A stretch of 64,000 nucleotides of DNA, from the NCBI RefSeq assembly GCF_963924675.1, contig NC_089236.1:27117319-27181318 (forward strand). The letters run 5' to 3'. Both the position numbers and the translations under genes were made by a program. The notes under the pieces are model-generated. The model was given only the letters and a program-made list of their open reading frames with translations. It ran no database searches and was not told the origin of the DNA. Below are positions 21,084-33,243 of this stretch, piece by piece; the first letter of the stretch is position 1; the number at the start of each line of letters is the position of its first letter. Source of the DNA: Phocoena phocoena (lineage: Eukaryota; Chordata; Mammalia; Artiodactyla; Phocoenidae).

Positions 21084-24000
21084 TTAGCATATGGTATTTC
21101 TTTTTCTCTTTCTAACTGCACTCTGTATGAAAGACTCTAGGTCCATCCACCTCACTACAAATAACTCAGTTTTGTTTCTTTTTATGGCTGAGTAATATTC
21201 CATTATATATATGTGTGACATCTTCTTTATCCATTCATCTGTCAATAGACAGGTTACTTCCAAGTCCTGGCTATTGTAAATAGAGCTGCAGTGAAAATTT
21301 TGGTACATGAAACTTTATGGATTATGGTTTTCTCAGGGTATATGCCCAGTAGTGGGACTGCTGGGTCGTATGGTAGTTCTATTTTAATTTTTTTAAGGAA
21401 ACTCCATACTGTTCTCCATAGTGGCTGTATGAATTTACATTCCCACCAATAATGCAAGAAGGTTCCCTTTTCTCCACACCCTCTCCAGCATTTATTGTTT
21501 GTAAATTTTTGAAGATGGCCATTCTGACAGGTATGAGGTGCTATCTCATTGTAGTTTTGATTTACATTTCTCTAATGATTAATGATGTCAAGCATTCTTT
21601 CATGTGTTTGTTGACAATCTGTATATCTTCTTTGGAGAAATGTCTACTAAGGTCTTTGGCCCATTTTTGGATTGGGTTTTTTGTCTTTTTTATATTGAGC
21701 TGCATGAGCTGCTTGTAAATTTTGGAGATTAATCCTTTGTCAGTTGCTTCATTGCAAATATTTTCTCCCTTTCTGAGGGTTGTCTTTTGCATGGTTTCCT
21801 TTGCTGTGCAAAATTTTTTTTTAAGTTTCACTAGATCTCATTTGTTTAGTTTTGTTTTTATTTCCATTTCTCTAGGAGGTGGGTCAAGAAGGATCTTGCT
21901 ATGATTTGTGTCATGGAGTGTTCTGCCTATGTTTTCCTCTAAGAGTTTAATAGTGTCTGGCCTTACATTTAGGTCTTTAATCCATTTTGAGTTTGTTTTT
22001 GTGCATGGTGTTAGGGAGTGTTCTAATTTCATTCTTTGATATATAGCTGTTCAGTTTTCCCAGCATCACTTATTGAAGAGGCTGTATTTTCTCTACTGTA
22101 TGTTCTTGCCTCTTTTATCTAAGATAAGGTGAACATATGTGTGTGGGTTTATTTCTGGGCTTTCTATCCTGTTCAACTGACCTTTATTTCTATTTTTGTG
22201 CCAGTACCATACTGTCTTGATTACTGTAGCTTTGTAGTATAGTCAGAAGTCAGGGAGCCTGATTCCTCCAGCTCCGTTTTTCTTTCTCAAGATTGCTGTG
22301 GCTTTTTGGGGCCTTTTGTGTTTCCATACAAATTGTGAGATTTTTTGTTCTAGTTCTGTGAAAAATGCCCATATTAGTTTGATAGTGATTGCCTTGAATC
22401 TGTAGATTGCTTTAGGTAGTAGAGTCATTTTCACAATGTTGATTCTTCCAATCCAAAAACATGGTATATCTCTCTATCTATTTGTATCACCTTTACTTAC
22501 TTTCATCAGTATCTTACAATTTTCTGCATATAGGTCTTTTGTCTCCTTAGGTAGGTTTATTCCTAGATATTTTATTCTTTTTGTTGCAATGGTAAATGGG
22601 TGTGTTTTCTTAATTTCACTTTCAGATTTTTCATCATTAGTGCATAGGAATGCCAGAGATTTCTGTGCATTAATTTTGTATCCTGCTACTTTACCAAATT
22701 CATTAATTAGCCCTAGTAGTTTTCTGGTAGCATCTTTAGGATTCTGTATGTATAGTATCATGTCATCTGCAAACAGTGGCTGCTTTACTTCTTCTTTTCT
22801 GAGTTGGATTCTTTTTATTTATTTATTTTTTTCTTCTCTGATTGCTGTGGCTAAAACTTCCAAAACTGTGTTGAATAATAATAGTGAGAGTGGGCAACCT
22901 TGTCTTGTTCCTGATCTTCGTGGAAATGGTTTCAGTTTTTCACCATTGAGGATGATGTTGGCTGTGGGTTTGTCATATATGGCCTTTAGTATGTTGACGT
23001 AAGTTCCCTCTATGCCTACTTTCTGGAGGGATTTTACCATAAATGGATGTTGAATTTTGTTGAAAGCTTTCTCTGCATCTATTGAGATGATCATATGGTT
23101 TTTCTCCTTCAATTTGTTAATATTGTGTATCACATTGATTGATTTGCATATATTGAAGAATCCTTGCATTCCTAGGATAAACCCCTCTTGATCATGGTCT
23201 ATGATTCTTTTATGTGTTGTTGGATTCTCTTTGCCAGTATTTTGTTGAGGATTTTTGCATCTATGTTTATCAGTGCTATTGGCCTGATGTTTCTTTGTGA
23301 CGTCTTCGTCTGGTTTTGGTATCAGGGTGATGGTGGCCTTGTAGAATGAGGTGAGGAGTGTTCCTCCCTCTGCTATATTTTAGAAGAGTTTGAGAAGGAT
23401 AGGTGTCAGCTCTTCTCTAAATGTTTGGTAGAATTCACATGTGAAGCCATCTAGTCCTTGGCTTTTGTTTGTTGGAAGATTTTTATTCACAGTTTCAATT
23501 TCAGTACTTGCGATTGGTCTGTTCATATTTTCTATTTTTTTTCCTGGTTCAGTCTGGGAAGGTTGTGCATTTCTAAGAATTTGTCCATTTATTCCAGGTT
23601 GCCCATTTAATTGGTATATACTTGCTTGTGGTAATCTCTCATGACCCTATGTAGTTCTGCAGTGTCAGTTGTTACTTCTCCTTTTTCAATTCTAATTCGA
23701 GTCATTTGAGTCTTCTGCCTTTTTTTCTTGATGAGTCTGGCTAATGCTTTATCAATTTTGTTTATCTTCTCAATGAACAAACTTTTACTTTTATTGATCT
23801 TTGCTATAGTTTCCTTCATTTACTTTTCATTTATTTCTCATTGATCTTTATGATTTCTTTCTTCCTGCTAACTTTGGGGTATTTTTGTTTTTCTTTCTCC
23901 ATTGCTTTAGTTGTAAAGTTAGGTTGTTTATTCGAGATGTTTCTTGTTTCTTAAGGTAGGATTTTATTGCTATAAACTTCCCTCTTAGAACTGTTTTTGC

Positions 24001-24850
24001 TGCATCCCATAGGTTTTGGGTCATTGTGTTTTCATTGTCATTTGTTTCCAGGTGTTTTTGATTACCTCTTTGATTTCTTCATTGATCTCTTGGTTATTAA
24101 GTAGTGTATTGTTTAGCCTCCATGTGTTTGTATTTTCTACAGATTTTTTCCTGTAATTGATATATAGTCTCATAATATTTTTGTCAGAAAAGATACTTGA
24201 TGTGATTCCAATTTTCTTAAATTTACCAAGGCTTGACTTGTGACCCAGGGTATGATCTATCCTGGAGAATGTTCCATGAGCACTTGAGAAGTTAATGTAA
24301 TCTGCTGTTTTTGGATAGAATGTCCTATAAGTATCAATTAAGACCATCTTGTTTAATGTATCTTTTAAAGCTTCTGTTTCCTTATGTATTTTCATTTTGG
24401 ATGATCTGTCCTTTGGTGAAAGTGAGGTGTTAAAGTCCCCTACTATGATTGTGTTACTGTCAATTTCCTCTTTTATGGCTGTTAGCATTTGCCTTATGTA
24501 TTGAGGTGCTCCTATGTCGGGTGCATAAATATTTACAATTGTTATGTCTTCTTCTTGGATTGATCCCTTGATCATTATGTAGTGTCCTTCTTTGTCTCTT
24601 GTAAGAGTCTTTGTTTTAATGTCTATTTTGTCTGATATGAGAATTGCTACTCCAGTTTTCTTTTGATTTCCATTTATCTTTTACCATCCCCTCACTCTCT
24701 GTCTGTATGTGTCCCTAGGTCTGAAGTGGGTCTCTTTTAGACAGTGGGTCTTGTTTTTGTATCCATTGAGCCAGTCTATGTCTTTTGGTTGGAGCGTTTA
24801 ATCCATTTACATTTAAGGTAATTATCGATATTTATGTTCTTATTACCATT
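21084..24850 (-). pseudogene. L1 ORF2 remnant (endonuclease-reverse transcriptase) of L1-A
   Basis: ORF2 encodes the endonuclease plus reverse transcriptase that copies L1 RNA into the genome. Here it is broken into at least nine frames. Endonuclease fragment 24021-24575 keeps the VGDFNTSLSP segment and the catalytic pair in RIDHTLGHKSS. Reverse transcriptase fragments 22819-23169 ([22 protein letters not shown]) and 22474-22761 ([27 protein letters not shown]) flank the ADDM active-site codons, which lie at 22759-22770 on the minus strand. C-terminal pieces at 22243-22434, 21838-22032, 21254-21457 ([15 protein letters not shown]) and 21084-21308 (MEYYSAIKRNK) complete the order. Stops and frame changes between pieces prevent a functional protein. 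Confidence 0.9.
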
Positions 24851-25039
24851 TTCTTAATTGTTTTGGGTTTGTTTTTGTAGGTGTTTTCCTTTTCTTGTGT
24901 TTCCTGCCTAGAGAAGTTCCTTTAGCATTTGTTGTAAAGCTGGTTTGGTGATGCTGAATTCTCTTAGTTTTTGCTTGTCTGTAAAGGTTTTAATTTCTTT
25001 GTCAAATCTGAATGACATCCTTTTGGGGTAGAGTATTCT

Positions 25040-25995
25040 TGGTTGTAGGTTTTTCCCCTTCATCATTTTAAACATATCCTGCCACTCCCTTCTGGCTTAG
25101 AGAGTTTCTGTGAAAGATTAGCAGTTAACCTTATGGGGATTCCCTTGTATGTTATTTGTTGTTTTTCCCTTGCTGCTTTTAATATTTTTTCATTGTACTT
25201 AATTTTTGATAGTTTGATTGATATGTGTCTTGGCGTGTTTCTCCTTGTATTTATCCTGTATGGGGCTCTCTGTGCTTCCTGCACTTGATTAACTATTTCC
25301 TTTCCAATATTAGGGAAATTTTCAACTATAATCTCTTCAAATATTTTCTCAGTCCCTTTCTTTTTCTCTTCTTATTCTGGGTCCCCTATAATTCGAATGT
25401 TGCTGTGTTTAATGTTGCCCCAGAATTCTCTGTGATTGTCCTTAATACTTTTTTATTTTTTTTTCCCTGTGGTATGCAGGCCTCTCACTTTTGTGGCCTC
25501 TCCCATTGCAGAGCACAGGCTCCAGACATGCAGGCTCAGTGACCATGGCTCATGGGCCCAGCCGCTCCATGGCATGTGAAATCTTCCCAGACTGGGGCAT
25601 GGACTCGTGTCCCATGCATTGGCAGGCTGACTCTCAACCAGGCAAGCCCTGTCCTTAATTCTTTTCTTTTTTTTTTTTTTCTTTATTCTGCTCTGCAGTA
25701 GTTATTTTCACTATTTTATCTTCCAGGTCACTTATCGTTTCTTTGGCCTCTGTTATTCTGCTATTGATCCTTTCTAGAGAATTTTTACTTTCATTTATTT
25801 TGTTGTTAATCACTGTTTGATTACTCATTAGTTCTTCTAGGTCCTTGTTAAACTTTTCTTATATTTTCTCCATTCTGTTTCTAATATTTTGGATCATCTT
25901 TACTATCATTATTCTGAATTCTTTATCAGGTAGACTGCCTATTTCCTCTTCATTTGTTAGGTCTGGTGGGTTTTTATCTTGTTCCTTTATCTGCT
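25040..25995 (-). pseudogene. L1 ORF1 remnant of L1-A, split by a SINE
   Basis: ORF1 encodes an RNA-binding chaperone protein of L1. The C-terminal domain survives at 25063-25284 (IKYNEKILKAAREKQQITYK). The upstream RRM and coiled-coil region is interrupted by the SINE at 25447-25649 and by stops. The codon aligned with the L1-B start (catcatg on the plus strand near 45554) is altered here (about 25977-25985), so the start itself looks lost. Confidence 0.8.
25447..25649 (-). mobile_element. CHR-type SINE inside L1-A ORF1
   Basis: Antisense SINE, tttttttcc then tgtggtatgcaggcctctcac to ctcaaccaggcaagccc; near its head the ctgcgccaccaggga segment has a small deletion. Perfect 10-bp duplications, tgtccttaat, lie at 25437-25446 and 25650-25659 and belong to L1 sequence. 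Confidence 0.95.
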
Positions 25996-26449
25996 GTGTG
26001 TTTCTCTGTCTTCTCATTTTGTTAACTTACTGTGTTTGGAATCTCCTTTTCACAGGCTACAGGTTCGTAATTCCCATTGTTTTTGGTGTCTGATCTCAGT
26101 GGCTAAGGTTGTTTCAGTGGATTATGTTGGCTTCCTGGTGGAGGGAACTAGTGCCTGTGTTCTGATGGATGAGGCTGGATCTTGTCTTTCTGGTGGGCAG
26201 GTCCACATCTTGTGGTGTGTTTTAGGGTGTCTGTGGCCTTTTTATGATTTTAGACAGCCTCTCTGCTAATGGGTGGGGTTGTGTTCCTGTCTTGCTAGTT
26301 GTTTGGCATAGGGTGTCCATTAATGTAGCTCGCTGGTTGTTGAGTGGAGCTGGGTCTTGGCATTGAGATGGAGATCTCTGGGAGATTTTCACCGTTTGGC
26401 ATTACTTGGAGCTGGGAGGTCTCTCGTGCCTGTCATCTTGAATCTCCCC

Positions 26450-27961
26450 TTTCTCTATGATATTAAGTACATTTTTGTAAACCCAGAGAGGCTTCTCAGC
26501 CAGGAGAAAACCAGTCCCTCTGTCCTGAGTGTGAGCAGGAGTCAAAACTCCGTTGGTAGAGTGTTGTCAGTCTCTGTGTGTTTTCACAAGATGTCTGAGG
26601 CAACCCTGCTCTCTGCTCAAGGCAGCCTCACCTGGGAACCTCACCTTGTGGGCTCCATTTATCTTTCAAAAGTTGCAACCCAAACTTATTACCGACAGAC
26701 AACCACATCTATTAGAGAAGAGTGTTCTATTTCATTGGCCACATGTAAGTTTCTTTGAGTATTGCGTTTGCCTTTTGTGATATTGCTCTGTAAAGTACTA
26801 TATCTATTAGGTATTCTAAAATAAATGTTTGATTCCAGAATATTGGATTTTTGTAAATGTTAGATTGGAGTGGAAAATAATACAGTAATTTGTGACTGAC
26901 TTGGGACATGGGTTGCATAATTTCTCGTTTCTGTGCTTAGAAACTTAAGGATATGCACTTCTGGTTTAGCTTTTAAAATTTCACACAGAGCTTTCTCTTG
27001 TAAATGCAGGCTGAATACTTACCTTTCTTAAGCAATGCACAGTTGATGGACAGAAAAACTAGATATACTTATTGAATTTAAAGTATACCATCTTTAAAGT
27101 CTCAGTTATAAGTAAGTCTGGTATCAAATTCAATATATGAAGAAAACTTAAATATATGCCCAAGAAATTTAGCTGTATAATACATTTTTTTTTTGGCTAG
27201 CTACATATTTTTATAAGTACCTTTCTTCAATGATACTTGCTGATTAGATTCCCAAGTAGCACTTACATTTCTGTTATTTTCCATTAGAGATGTATTTATA
27301 CATTTCTCTACATCCATTAATATCTTATGACTTTACATAAATATTCTTCATTCTCTCACCACAAAATAAGTGCAAGATCATTTCACTGTTGTATCCCAAC
27401 AATTCTATAATAATGATTCTATTACTAAGATAGCTCTCTTTCTTATAACTATGAGTCACTCTCAAATTTTCTCCTTTTATACAGTTACTATAAACTGATG
27501 GAAAAACAATTTACTACAAACTCTAATAGATGAGTAAAACTACTATAATTTTCAGGGAAACTATTCCTAAATTGTATAACTATTACTTTAGGATACATTT
27601 CTTTTCTACCATTATGATCATTATTTTTGCTTGATTTTATATATGTATTAAGAAACTGAAAAGGGTATGTCTTCCTTTTCACTTATTTTTATAAATTGGG
27701 AAGACACTGATCCTCTTTTAATGTTACTTCCTTTCTATATAATGGAAACGTTCATTTAGATCCATTAAAGGAATTAACTCCTGCTCAAATTTAGTTAGTT
27801 AGAAACTTTAGGAATGAAATTTCATTTCTATTTTCAGTTAAATATATTGGACTAGACAGAAAAAGTGAAAGGCAAGAAAGGAAGCCAGGCAGTTATTGGC
27901 CCAATTAGTGATAATGGAAACTAGAACTTAAAGAATCACTTGAGTTCTCTAAATCTATCCT
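26450..27961. other. Unique AT-rich sequence, nothing recognised
   Basis: Right of L1-A there is unclassified sequence (26450-26760 is less AT-rich). ORFs at 26357-26780 and 27488-27682 have no known motif. Confidence 0.5.
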
Positions 27962-28035
27962 CACTTTTTTTTTGTATGTGTACTTCTACTTTTTTTTTGT
28001 ATGTGTACTTCTATTTTTTTTTTGTATGTGTACCT
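27962..28035. repeat. 25-bp tandem repeat, about three copies
   Basis: A unit of a T8-10 run plus gtatgtgtacttcta recurs with period 25; the core gtatgtgtac is at 27974, 27999 and 28024. Confidence 0.9.
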
Positions 28036-28084
28036 GAAATACACTAATAACCATCCCTGCTACTCATCTATAATTGTGCTACTC

Positions 28085-28320
28085 TGTGTAGTTTATTCCT
28101 CTGGTCCTTAAGACGCAACTCAGACATTACTTTCTCCAAGAAGCTCTCTTATTACCTAAGGGCTTCTCTCGTACCCAGTGTCTTTTCTGTTGTAACATTG
28201 TCTCAATCTATTGTAATAAATCATTCATTTTTTCTGTTTTTGCCCCTATACCCAGTAGACTATGAGCACCTGGAGAGCAGGATTGTGACCTATTTCTATA
28301 ATCTTGTTTTTATCCCCTTC
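28085..28320 (+). repeat. L2 LINE 3' fragment
   Basis: Matches the L2 3' end order: caactcagacattactttctccaagaagctctc, then tagactatgagcacctggag-type sequence with gagcaggattgtgacc, which corresponds to the L2 agggcagggactttgtct block. Part of ORF 28198-28569, which is not a gene. Confidence 0.65.
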
Positions 28321-28964
28321 ATTTTACTCAAACCCATGTTATTAAGGATTCCAGAGTTCCATGTATCTAATATAATTTATCCAGATTCACCATGCTTGAT
28401 TTTTGTTTTACTCCTTGAATGTCTTTCTTCTTTTGTATTCTGTGGTACTGAGCTCTTTTGCTGTTCTTTTACCATTTATATTGTCCTATTTATCTTCATT
28501 TTCATTTATCTTCATCTTCATTTTCTGTTTCTTCCTTCTTTAAAGGAGTGCAATTATTTAATTCATTAATTTAACATTCTATCAAACATTCTTCTATATC
28601 CTAAAGTTTAGGGGCACAAAATAATAATTAAAAGAAGGGTATCTTACGATTCTCTTCTGGTCCCTCTCTTTATGCTAACTCTATCTCCAGACACTCTTAT
28701 GAGTGTTTTTGACTTCCAATATCATGCACATTTTAAGGACTTTGGGGCCAGATCTCAATTATGAAAATAAAGTGATCTATTTAAATTCCTATTTAATATT
28801 TCTGCATATAAATCTCACAATAAAGATATCTAAAAGTAATTTTTTTTTCCAGAAGATACTCTATGTCTTACAGATAGAATGAAATGGAGAAAATTATTCA
28901 TTACAAAAGGATTTTTTGTGTGTGAAAATAAGCTCAAATTGCATGGAAAGACTGTGTCACAATG
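28321..28964. other. Unique AT-rich sequence, nothing recognised
   Basis: No repeat or gene identified. Confidence 0.45.
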
Positions 28965-29065
28965 AAAAGGACCTTGAACTTGCATTCTGGGCCTAACTCT
29001 GCAAGTTCTGTCAATAACTAACGTGGTAACCCTGGAGACCTCTCAGAATTTTATTTTAATTGCCA
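28965..29065 (+). repeat. MIR fragment (tentative)
   Basis: Block order tctgcaagttctgtcaataactaacgtggtaaccctgg...gacctctcagaattttattttaa fits the MIR centre (ctgccacttactagctgtgtgacc...cctcag). Confidence 0.45.
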
Positions 29066-30749
29066 GGAAAATATTTTACTTTTCTAAGATCTAAAAATGT
29101 CTTTTTTTCTGTGATTCTAAGGGCTGTGGTGCTGCTATTGTAATGACATTTGGAAGAAGAATGAAAATGAAGGCAAAAAAACTGAAGCTAGATAAGTTTT
29201 TCCAGGCCTGTTCATCAGATTATCTTGACTTTGCATTGTTGCTTCCTCTTCCCTATGGTTTGATCTTTTAATATCCCGTCTTGAATTTCACACCTTTCCT
29301 CCACTCCAAACCCATTGGATAAATCACGGAAATAAGACTTGATCATATGCATGATTTCCAAGCATGGATCCTATTGCTGAAAGAGCTTTTAGAGAATAAT
29401 ATGTCATTTTGCTTTACCATCATTTGATGTTGAAACTTACCAACATGTAGGCAATCTTTTTTTTTTTTTTCAACAGTCAAAATTAAACTGACTTTGAATT
29501 TTAAGTGTTTCCTTAGAAATAACTATGCTGGAAGCATTCAGCTCAGTGGAGGATTAGCAAATGTGTTATTGTGACAGAAAAAAAAATATATATATATATA
29601 TGTATATTAACTGCAGATAAACCCAAATACATAATGTGCTGTATAGTCTAGCAGTGGTGACCTCAAACGTTAGTTTAAGCCGTGGTGAACAGAAAGAAAG
29701 CAGTCATGAGAAGGGCAGGGAAAATTCAGCTGTAAGGAAACTGAGGAAAGTGGGAAATGGGATGAGAGAGTGGTTTAGAATCAGAAGAGCTGATCATCCA
29801 TGGAAGGATGCTGGCCTGGATAGAATCACACATGTCTGGTTCTGGTCCTCACTCCAGTGGGCCCTTCTCACTCCGAGTGCTCTGGCCAGGTGGTTAGGAT
29901 CTTCTTTTATCTTTGAGAGATTTACAGTCTTTTTGAAAAAATGTAACATATGCTTTTATTACTATTTATATTTAGTCCTACTCTCATTCTATCACTTTTA
30001 ATCTAAAGAATTAGGAAATACATTTCCGATTTTGTAGAAAGAACAGTCTGGGAATGAGAATCAATTCTATCATAAATTCCATCTCTGGAGACTAAATTTC
30101 TGCACAGTAAAAGGGCTTATAGTTCTATGAACTATGGCAGAATTAATTTTATTTTCTGTTTGTTTTTATTTTTTAAATTTTTTCTTGCTCTTTTTGATCA
30201 ACAGTAAATTTAAGACTCTTTTTTGCTGTTTTTTATCTTCTTCTGTTTGGTTTGGTCATTATAAAAATATAGGACCTATACTTCTGTGAAGCCAAATAAA
30301 AGACTGATATATATTTTGTATTAGTTTAGATATGCTATTATTGATTGGTACAGTATACAGCCTCACTCATGATAAACAGGGATTATATTAAAGTGTCATT
30401 ATTTTGCCATTCATATTTAATCAAATCTATTTATTTGTTAATCATAAAAAGGTAAATATTTTAAGTAATTAAGGATATCCAGTAAAAATTATAGCTAATA
30501 ATTTCCCTCATGGATATTTTATTCAAATAAAATAGCATTATATAGAGAATTGGTCATGCAAAAATTAAACATTCATATGCAATATTTAGGGGGCTTTCCC
30601 ACTAAAAAGTATTTTGAGATAGGCAAATGTTTCAGTAGTTAGGACCTTCATTTATAAAATGTATATGCTATGTTATTTTAAAAACAAAATAAATATTTAA
30701 GAAGATTATTCATAAATTCTGGTGAAATACCTTATAGAAAGGTGAAAAG
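29066..30749. other. Unique AT-rich sequence with a short (TA)n
   Basis: Contains an (AT) run at about 29585-29603. ORF 29636-30001 (121 aa) has no recognisable domain. Confidence 0.5.
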
Positions 30750-30920
30750 AATGCTGAATTTGGAATAAAGGAAAAGAAATAACCGGTGTTCTCATCATCG
30801 CTATTTCTCTTCCTAGCTAAAGGATTCTGAGAGGTTTATGACCTTTCAATTTCAAGTTTGATTATCTATTAAATTTGATAATAAGAATGGTACTAACCAC
30901 ATAATATTTTATTTTGGGAT
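30750..30920 (+). repeat. MIR fragment (tentative)
   Basis: Blocks such as ttcctagctaaaggattctgagaggtttatgacc and tttgattatctattaaat...gtactaaccacat fit a diverged MIR core; weak. Confidence 0.4.
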
Positions 30921-31789
30921 ATTAGTTATATTACTATATTAGTTACCCAAGTAATATGAAAATATTGAAGAGATTTATCATTGTAAAAATTAACATCATG
31001 TTCTTCCAATTTCCTACAAGTTCACAAATCAGTTTTTTTTTCTCCTTATTCTTCTTCCATTGTGCTTTATAGCACTTTTTCTTTCTTTTTTGCAGAAATT
31101 ACCATAAATAAAAATGAATATATCTTAGTGGTTTTGTGTAATATGACAAAATGCTGGGTTTTTCTACTTACTTGCCTACTTGGAATATTTACTGAACTAC
31201 TCTATTTGTTTTGCTTTTAAACAGAAATGGGAAAGCAAAAGTAATTTCCCAATTCCCTGTTAATCAGTTTGTATATGCTAAAATAATGTTTCCAAAATAA
31301 TTTTTTCTTTCTGCTTTTAAAATAATACATGGATAATGCATGGCAACAATTCTAGAAATTGCATGTCAGGTCTTTCAAGTAGCAGGCAACAAAGCTACCA
31401 ACTGATATTTAGCAAAAATATGGATGTGTTTCCATTTTGTGTTTGTATTTTAGGGTTTACTACTACAATTTTATATATTGAAGGTAATGTAATTTTTCAT
31501 TTTCTTGAAAGAACCTCATCAATTTATTGTAGATTTAAATTTTAATTATAATACATGAAAGTTCTTTAGACAATGTGCATTTTTAAAAGATTCTTTTAAA
31601 AAACCTACCTAGATAAAAGTTATCTGCATGTATAAAGGTACTTTAATATATGACACTATTTTCTATCACATAACCAAAAACTTAGAGCAGAATAAGTGAG
31701 AATACCTATATCTCTATCTATACAGACACATATAGAGACATGTATATAATCTGGTGCACACAATATATATTATGTAATATGTATAATGT

Positions 31790-31835
<46 letters not shown>

Positions 31836-32490
31836 ACATCTATTAACTTACCACAAGCAGAAACTAATAATAGCAGAGATCCTAAAAAACAAGACTAGCT
31901 TATTTGCTCTTGCAATCAGCCCTTATAAACTTAAAGTGGTTAGTATGGACTTTGCTTACCTAAAGATTAATTATCTTGTTAAGTTGTACTTATATTACCA
32001 TGTAAATATTAAGTCCTTATTAATGCAAATGTTTTTTGTGTCCTCTGTAAAGCTTTAATAAAACAATTTTTCTGATTTTGTTTAGTTATGAAAGTGAATT
32101 TAAGAAGGTAATTAAATATATGTGTACTTGAGAGATTTAAGTTCGACCAGGCTAACCAAATCATTTATGTAACATTTTGCAAAGTAAGGGAACTCTATAT
32201 AATGAGCTAGTCAACATAAAGTTAAAATTCTCTTGTGATGTTTTCATTCTTGTTAAATGTCTTTCATGAGTTATAAAATCTGCCTAGCAGTTATGTAATA
32301 CACTAACCTTTTTCTCATGGCCATATTATTGATGGTCAAAAATTCAAGAGAGACTAGAAGATGAAGGGATGAAAGACTAGAAAGATATAAAACAAAATAC
32401 CTGGGGCCTGTACCTCTTGAGATTTGCATAAAAATTGTGATGAATGGGATGACTATACATAAAGTAAAAAGAATCAGAGATTGTTTTGAG
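30921..32490. other. Unique AT-rich sequence with an (AT)n microsatellite
   Basis: No gene identified. Includes the AT run at 31793-31828. Confidence 0.5.
31793..31828. repeat. (AT)18 microsatellite
   Basis: About 36 bp of pure AT alternation; it is bordered by other TA-rich sequence. Confidence 0.95.
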
Positions 32491-32504
32491 GGTATTTTCA
32501 AACC

Positions 32505-32525
32505 AAAAAGAAAAAGAAAAAAAGG

Positions 32526-32579
<54 letters not shown>

Positions 32580-32767
32580 GGAAAGAAAGGAAGAAAGGAA
32601 GGAAGAAAAAGGAAGGAAGGAAGGAAGGAAGAAAGGAAGAAAAAGAAAGAAAGAAAGAAAGGAAGGAAGAAAGAGAAAGAAAGAAAGAAAGAGGAAAGAA
32701 CGGGAAAGAAGCTAGGAAAGAGAAAAAAAGAAGGAAAGAGGGAAGGAGAGAGAGAAGAAGGAGAAAA
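32505..32767 (+). repeat. Homopurine (GAAA)n/(GGAA)n tract
   Basis: Purines without interruption from 32505 to 32700 (196 nt), then a brief break and a second purine run from 32714 to 32767. The left part is a pure GAAA repeat (about 32526-32579); the right part is GGAA/GGAAA-rich. The long Lys/Arg/Glu ORFs here (32437-32800 plus, 32498-32887 minus) are low-complexity artefacts. Confidence 0.95.
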
Positions 32768-32917
32768 CGAGGGGTTTTCTTTTTGCTTACTAAAATATAA
32801 GCAATTACACTTACTTAAAACTTCAAATGAGAAGTTGTCTCTGGAAAAGTTTTCCCTAAAGCAAATAAAGTCTTGATCAGAAAGCAAGGTAATGATTTCC
32901 TATCTAAAAAAAAAAAA

Positions 32918-33243
32918 GGGTACAACTGAACTTATTTACAAAACAGAAGTAGAGTCATGGATGTAGAAATCAAACTTATGGTTACCAGGGGGTTAGGTGG
33001 GGAGGGATAAATTGGGAGATTGGGATTGACATATACACACTACCATATATAAAATAGATAACTATAAGAACCTGCTGGATAGCACAGGGAACTCTACTCA
33101 ATACTCTGTAATGGCCTATATAGGAAAAGAATCTAAAAAAAAAAAAAGGTGGAGAATATATGTATATGTATAACTGATTCGCTTTGCTGTACACCTGAAA
33201 CTAACACAATATTGTCAGTCAACTATACTCCAATAAAAATTAA
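32918..33243 (+). mobile_element. L1 3' end fragment, sense
   Basis: Contains caactgaacttatttacaa, cttatggttaccaggggg, attgggagattgggattgac, cagggaactctactcaatac and ends with cctgaaactaacacaatattg...actatactccaataaaaatt and an A-rich tail. A 5'-truncated L1 3' end on the plus strand; it is the complement type of the copies at 10.8 and 19.2 kb. Confidence 0.9.

Larger units (their letters stand above)
20690..26449 (-). mobile_element. Long L1 LINE copy (L1-A), defective
   Basis: Minus-strand L1 with a 3' UTR (about 20690-21080), ORF2 remnants, ORF1 remnants and a short 5' UTR. The minus-strand 5' end reads ggggagattcaagatgacag, matching an L1 5' terminus, yet only a few hundred bases of 5' UTR precede ORF1 compared with about 2 kb in L1-B. 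A SINE sits inside ORF1. Many frameshifts and stops make it inactive. No clear target-site duplication. Plus-strand ORFs in this interval (for example 22436-23002, 188 aa) are antisense shadows. Confidence 0.93.

Noticed and set aside
22436..23002. 188-codon plus-strand ORF
   Set aside because: It is the antisense strand of L1-A ORF2 (reverse transcriptase); no independent motif.
27962..28035. Possible CRISPR-like or regulatory array
   Set aside because: Only three 25-bp units with no spacers, in a mammalian context; a simple tandem repeat.
32021..32030. Octamer (ATGCAAAT) site
   Set aside because: An 8-bp motif is expected by chance in this AT-rich window; no supporting context.
32437..32887. 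Lys/Arg/Glu- or Ser/Phe-rich ORFs on both strands
   Set aside because: Low-complexity translation of the (GAAA)n/(GGAA)n tract.
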